In this document: piece by piece, positions 59,728-64,000 of the stretch
How the letters are laid out: every line of letters begins with the position of its first letter
Position numbering within the stretch: position 1 is the stretch's first letter
Source: Ostrinia nubilalis
Lineage: Eukaryota; Arthropoda; Insecta; Lepidoptera; Crambidae
Length of the DNA stretch: 64,000 bases
NCBI RefSeq assembly: GCF_963855985.1
Contig: NW_026973566.1
Span: 1,426,001-1,490,000 of the forward strand
Reading direction: 5' to 3'
Notes under the pieces: model-generated
Told to the model about the DNA's origin: nothing
What the model saw: only the letters and a program-made list of their open reading frames with translations
Databases searched by the model: none
Position numbers and translations under genes: made by a program

Positions 59728-60283
59728 ACAAGATATAGTAAACGAGATTCACAAAGCAGCACGAAGAAATTTCTCTCGTAGACACACGATTATAAAAGGA
59801 ATAGACGACTTATGGCAAGCTGATCTTATTGATTTACAGAAATATTCGTCATTTAATAAAGGATATAAATATGTTTTAGTAGTTATTGACGCTTTTTCAA
59901 AATATGTATGGGTTAGACCTTTGAAATCCAAATCAAAAAATTGTGTTACGAGTGCAATGCAAAATATATTATCTAAATCGACAAGAAAGCCTACAAACTT
60001 GCAAACAGACCTGGGGACAGAGTTTTATAATACTTCTTTTAAGCAGTTAATGAAAAAACATGGCGTAAATCATTATTCCACATACTCTGTTAAAAAAGCT
60101 TCTATTGTAGAACGAGTAATAAGAACTTTAAAATCACACCTTTACAAGATGTTTAGTTTGTGCGGACGATATGAATGGTTCCATAATAATTTAAATTCAG
60201 CTGTGCATTACTATAACAATACTTTACATCGAATCACGAAATTCAAGCCGGTTGATGTTAACAATAATAATGAGACATTAGTC
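59720..60283 (+). pseudogene. Polinton B integrase, truncated by an RTE insertion
   Basis: Probable start ATG at 59720 (MSKQDIV). The retroviral-type core has WQADLID (first Asp), QTDLGTEF (second Asp) and KASIVERVIRTLKSHL (Glu), so the DDE set is intact. The frame runs into the 3' end of the RTE LINE near 60284, so the C-terminal domain (chromodomain in many Polintons) is lost or displaced beyond the window. This enzyme would insert the element and generate a 6-bp duplication. Confidence 0.83.
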
Positions 60284-61313
60284 AGGTGTCTTCTTTTCAG
60301 CCAAATGACGTCCACTGCTGGACAAAGGCCTCCCCCAAGGTTTTCCACAATGAACGGTCCTGCGCTGCCCGCATCCAGGCTCTTCCCGCGACCTTTACCA
60401 GATCGTCGGTCCACCTAGTAGGAGGCCTGCCCACGCTACGTCTTCCAGCCCGTGGTCGCCACTCGAGAACTTTCCTGCCCCAACGGCCATCGTCTCTACG
60501 AGCTATGTGCCCCGCCCACTGCCACTTGATTTTAGCAATTCTGCGAGCTATGTCGGTTACTTTGGTTCTCCTGCGGATCTCCTCATTTCTGATTCGATCA
60601 CGCAGGGAAACTCCGAGCATAGCCCGCTCCATCGCCCTTTGGGTGACCTTGAGCCTTCTTATGAGGCCCATAGTAAGCGACCACGTCTCAGATCCGTATA
60701 CCATCACTGGCAACACGCATTGGTCAAATACTTTCGACTTAAGACACTGCGGTATTTCGGACGTGAGTATATGGCGAAGCTTCCCGAACGCTGCCCATCC
60801 GAGTTGGATTCGACGATTGACCTCTTTCTCGAAGTTGGACCTACCTAACTGGACTGTTTGTCCCAGGTATACATAATTGTCAACAACTTCGAGTGTAGAG
60901 TCTCCAACCTTCAGAGGAGTGGGTGCAACACGGACATTAGACATGATTTTTGTCTTGTCCATGTTCATTCTGAGGCCCACTTGTTGAGAGGCTCTACTGA
61001 GGCCATCGAGCATTGTGCCTAGATCCTCCAAGGTCTCAGCCATGACTACGATATCGTCCGCGAATCGAAGGTGGGTGATGTACTCGCCGTTGATATTTAT
61101 GCCAAATCCGTTCCAGTCCAGAAGCTTGAAGACATCTTCCAGGGCGGTGGTAAACAGTTTTGGAGATATGACGTCTCCCTGTCTTACCCCTCGCTGCAAC
61201 TGGATAGGTTTCGAGTCCCGATCCTGGAGGCGGACCGACATTGTGGCGTTTTTGTACAAACCCCTTAACACTTCGATATATCGATAGTCAATTTGGCACC
61301 TTTGGAGAGACTG
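60284..61313 (-). pseudogene. RTE-clade LINE reverse transcriptase C-terminal part
   Basis: Minus-strand frame with QLQRGVRQGDVISPKLF, LRFADDIVVMAE (catalytic DD), NMDKTKIM, YVYLGQ, MVYGSETWSL and the RTE C-terminal blocks RAMLGVSLRDRIRN, WAGHIARR and GRPPTRWTDDL, ending QQWTSFG. The 3' end carries the lepidopteran RTE sequence 'acgtccactgctgg' on the plus strand. The core is interrupted just upstream of the RQGD block by the LINE at 61314-63941. The frame resumes at 63947. No stop appears within this part. Confidence 0.88.
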
Positions 61314-63229
61314 GCATGAAAAAGTATAATAATAGTATATCTTTTCTTGAGCATGTGAAAAAGTATTCAAAAATTTTTAAGAAAGTTTGCTTCATGGCTA
61401 AGTCTTTTTATATTCGGGACAAGATAGGAAACGCCAGTAATAAAATAAAAGAAACTTGGAATGTTATCAACCGAGAGACTGGTAAACTAAAACCAAGAGA
61501 TAATGACTTTTCTCTCAAAGTTCACGATAATTTGATATCTGCAGATAAAGATGTAGCAGAAGCTTTTAACAAATTTTTTGTTAATATAGCTTCAGCAACA
61601 ACTGCCAACTTAAAGTCATCTCCCTCCGAGGCTGAAGAAATATTGAAAACCCACGTGACACCCTGTGACTCGCACTTCTCTTTTAAACATATTACTCCAT
61701 TAGATATCACTAAAACTTTTAATCTTTTAAATGTAAAGAGTACAACTGATATCTGGGGCATCTCTGTCAAGATAGTCAAACACATTATTGATATAATTTC
61801 CCCACAGTTAGCGATAATATTCAATAATTGCATAGAGAAGGGAATCTTCCCCGACCTCATGAAACACAGTAGACTAATGCCATTATTTAAGTCTGGTAGC
61901 AAAACCGACCCTGGCAATTATAGACCCATTTCTATCTTGCCCGCCTTGAGCAAGATTTTTGAAAAAATCATACAGGAGCAACTTATGATTCACTTTGGCT
62001 CTAATAAACTATTTCATAGTGAACAATATGGTTTTACCAAGGGTCGTTCCACCACCGATGCCGGGGTTGCACTACTTAAACATATCTTCGAGGCTTGGGA
62101 AAATTCTCAAAATGCACTAGGGGTCTTCTGTGATCTCTCAAAAGCTTTTGACTGCGTAGAACATCAAACGCTAATTCGCAAACTGCACTATTATGGGGTA
62201 AAGGACTCGGCTTTGGATTTAATACAATCCTATTTAAACTTTAGAGTTCAAAAAGTCGACATAAATGGTGTTTTGTCTTCTGGGTCACCTGTGAAAATGG
62301 GAGTTCCGCAGGGGTCCATTCTGGGTCCATTCTTGTTTCTTATATACATTAATGATCTACCATATTTTGTTAAAGACTCTTGCGAAATCGTGTTATTTGC
62401 TGATGACACATCTTTGATTTTTAATATTGATAGAAGTAAAAATAACTTTGACGATGTAAATAATGCACTAACAAGAGTTTTAAGTTGGTTCACTACAAAT
62501 AATCTACAACTGAATGCAAAGAAAACAAAATGTATAAAATTCTCTTTGCCTAACGTAAAAACAGTTAGTACCCAAATAGAACTTAATAATAATGCAATCG
62601 ATCTGGTAGAATCTACTGTATTTCTGGGAATTACCCTGGATTCAAAACTCCAGTGGGGCTCCCATATAGAAACTCTGGCGGGAAAGCTCAGCTCAGCGGC
62701 TTTTGCAATAAAAAGGATACGGTCATTAACCGATGTTTCAACAGCTCGCTTAGTCTACTTTAGCTACTTTCATAGCCTAATGTCATATGGAATCATGCTA
62801 TGGGGCAAAGCTGCAGATTTTGAAACAATATTTATTCTGCAAAAACGTGCCATAAGATACTTGTATAAAATGAAAGCAAGAGCGTCCCTTAGAGAATTGT
62901 TTAAAGAAATTGGCATTCTCACGGCCGCTTCACAATACATCTTAAACTGTATTCTATTTATTCAACAAAATATTAATGATTTCAAAAAGAAAAGTGATAT
63001 TCACCAAATCAATACTAGAAATAAAAATAAATTGGCTATACCCGCTTTTAGACTTAATAAAGTGTTTGCCACCTTTATGGGACAAGGTATCCATTTTTAC
63101 AACAAAGTCCCTGATAAATATAAAGAGCTACCGTACAATAAATTTAAAGGTATAGTTAAAGATCACATGCTTAAAAAAGCCTATTATACAACTCGAGATT
63201 TTCTTAATGATAAGTCATCCTGGGAGTAG
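61314..63229 (+). CDS. LINE reverse transcriptase (N-terminally truncated by 5' truncation)
   Basis: About 638 codons of element-derived frame. The open frame extends slightly left into antisense RTE sequence, which is not part of the protein family. Blocks: IKETWNVINRETGK (linker after endonuclease), NYRPISILPALSKIFEK, GFTKGRSTTDAG, FCDLSKAFDCVEH, GVPQGSILGPFLFLIYIND, LFADDTSL (catalytic DD), LFLGITLD-like (VFLGITLDSKLQW) and a C-terminus with RAIRYLYKMK and YYTTRDFLND. No stops or frameshifts are visible in the retained part, so the insertion is recent. Without endonuclease it is not autonomous. Confidence 0.88.
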
Positions 63230-63941
63230 GATTATGGTCCTCTCATGCTCGCACTAAAAAGAATTAAAATCGTGCTATGAAAAGTAATGTATAAACTAAT
63301 CTAATTTTCTAAAATGTTATAGTGTCATGCTTCTCAATCTGGACTGTTACTTAGCTTTATTATTAGTTTTTTTTTTCTCTAAGAGATAACTTGGTATTGT
63401 CATTCTCACTAAAATGTCTCTGGGGTGGTGGCGTAGTGAGGCGGGTCGTTACATTCCCTCTAATATGGTCGAGTGAAGCGATGGCTGGTTCACTCGTCAT
63501 GTCTGTGAACAGGCGCTGCTTTCGGGGACTGGTCAATCCAAGTTATTCCAACTTATGTATGCGAGTCATTTCTACTAGTATTTGAGTATGTAATCTGTAA
63601 GTCTAGATATTAGCACGTCACTACCTTGTTTAATATGCCACGCAATTTTGTATACCCATTCTTATAAGATACACTATACAAGAATGCATGGTAAATTCAG
63701 TGAACTGCTCCTGAATCGAATGTACCTACTACTGCTATTTCTATTTATTTATATTAACCGGCAGACAGTGGTGACTGAGTTTGTTGCGGCGCTTCTTCTC
63801 AGCACTTGCCAAATGTTGGTCTCGAAGCGCTGGTAGGGTAAAAAGATTATGAGACATGTAGAGGCTCCTTAAGAGCAAAATGACGATTTGTAAGAACTAT
63901 TTATTAGTCTAAACAAATAAAGAAATTTTGACTTTGACTTT
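63230..63941 (+). other. LINE 3'UTR and (TTTGAC)n tail
   Basis: 712 bp of non-coding sequence ending 'aataaagaaattttgac' and tandem TTTGAC units. It includes a GC-richer patch near 63415-63540. No gene. Confidence 0.7.
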
Positions 63942-63946
63942 GACTG

Positions 63947-64000
63947 TAGCACTGCCCAGGTCTCGACCGAATCGAAGGCTTTTTCATAATCCACAAACGC
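63947..64000 (-). pseudogene. RTE LINE continuation at the window edge
   Basis: Minus-strand reading gives FVDYEKAFDSVETWAVL, the RT block directly preceding the interrupted segment at 61313. This proves that the CR1-like LINE is nested in one RTE copy. The 5' part of the RTE lies beyond the window. Confidence 0.85.

Larger units (their letters stand above)
57393..60283 (+). mobile_element. Polinton/Maverick B, left end and first four genes
   Basis: Begins AG (57393), as Polintons do, inside the BEL2 LTR. A palindrome (57396-57483) is followed by packaging ATPase, two unknown proteins and a retroviral-type integrase, all on the plus strand and mostly overlapping. The integrase is cut near 60284 by an RTE LINE. 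The capsid, protease and polB parts would lie beyond the window. It is a different copy from Polinton A, because it lies inside an element that itself disrupts Polinton A. Confidence 0.83.
61314..63941 (+). mobile_element. 5'-truncated CR1/Jockey-like LINE inserted in the RTE LINE
   Basis: Bounded by GACTG duplications (61309-61313 and 63942-63946) and ending in a (TTTGAC)n tail after 'caaataaag'. It lacks ORF1 and endonuclease. The RT part is still open. Confidence 0.88.

Overview
The window reads as moth or butterfly (Lepidoptera) nuclear DNA. The dispersed repeats are ones I associate with that order: Lep1-type Helitron ends (start TC, end CTAG, inserted between A and T), the 'cccacgggaacgggaattagcggg' repeat, a short element bounded by ACCGACTTCAA, and an RTE LINE whose 3' end carries 'tccactgctggacaaaggcc'. 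There is no bacterial-style gene organisation, and I see no convincing intact host gene. Nearly everything recognisable is a transposable element or its wreckage.

Left part (1-13.4 kb). The minus strand holds the remains of a P-element/THAP9-like transposase gene. Two exons encode a THAP zinc finger (1732-2422), two 75-bp exons are tandem duplicates of each other (1297-1371 and 1581-1655), and a transposase fragment with an internal deletion lies at 1-290. Repeats follow, then a full-length CR1-type LINE (about 5.72-11.18 kb) with PHD-finger ORF1, endonuclease-RT ORF2 and tandem 5'UTR repeats. It faces the 3' end of a truncated relative on the other strand.

Middle and right part (13.4-64 kb) is one nest of insertions. 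The oldest visible layer is Polinton/Maverick A: capsid-like and accessory genes at 13.7-15.0 kb and a minus-strand polB in three pieces at 37.8-41.87 kb. BEL/Pao element 1 (17,394-37,767, plus strand, target duplication CATAC) sits between them. BEL1 is itself cut by a MITE, two LINE ends, an unusual 6.1-kb insertion without long ORFs (carrying two 935-bp MITEs), an intact young Gypsy element (27,470-32,940, identical 379-bp LTRs) and a LINE 3' unit. PolB is further cut by an 834-bp retroposon, a 2.27-kb terminal-inverted-repeat element (holding an RTE fragment) and BEL2.

BEL2 (41,869 to about 57,392, minus strand) carries a fusion-protein-type env in frame behind integrase. It is interrupted by a relative of the 834-bp retroposon and by a defective Gypsy element (51,318-56,463) with almost identical LTRs. 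Its 5' LTR is cut by Polinton B, which begins at 57,393 with a long palindrome followed by packaging ATPase, two unknown proteins and integrase. That integrase is cut by an RTE LINE, which is cut in turn by a CR1/Jockey-like LINE (61,314-63,941).

The relative order of most insertions follows from which element interrupts which, and many junctions have target duplications readable in the sequence. Family names come from recognised motifs and remain to be checked by database search. Elements of retroviral or viral type are described with their breaks only.
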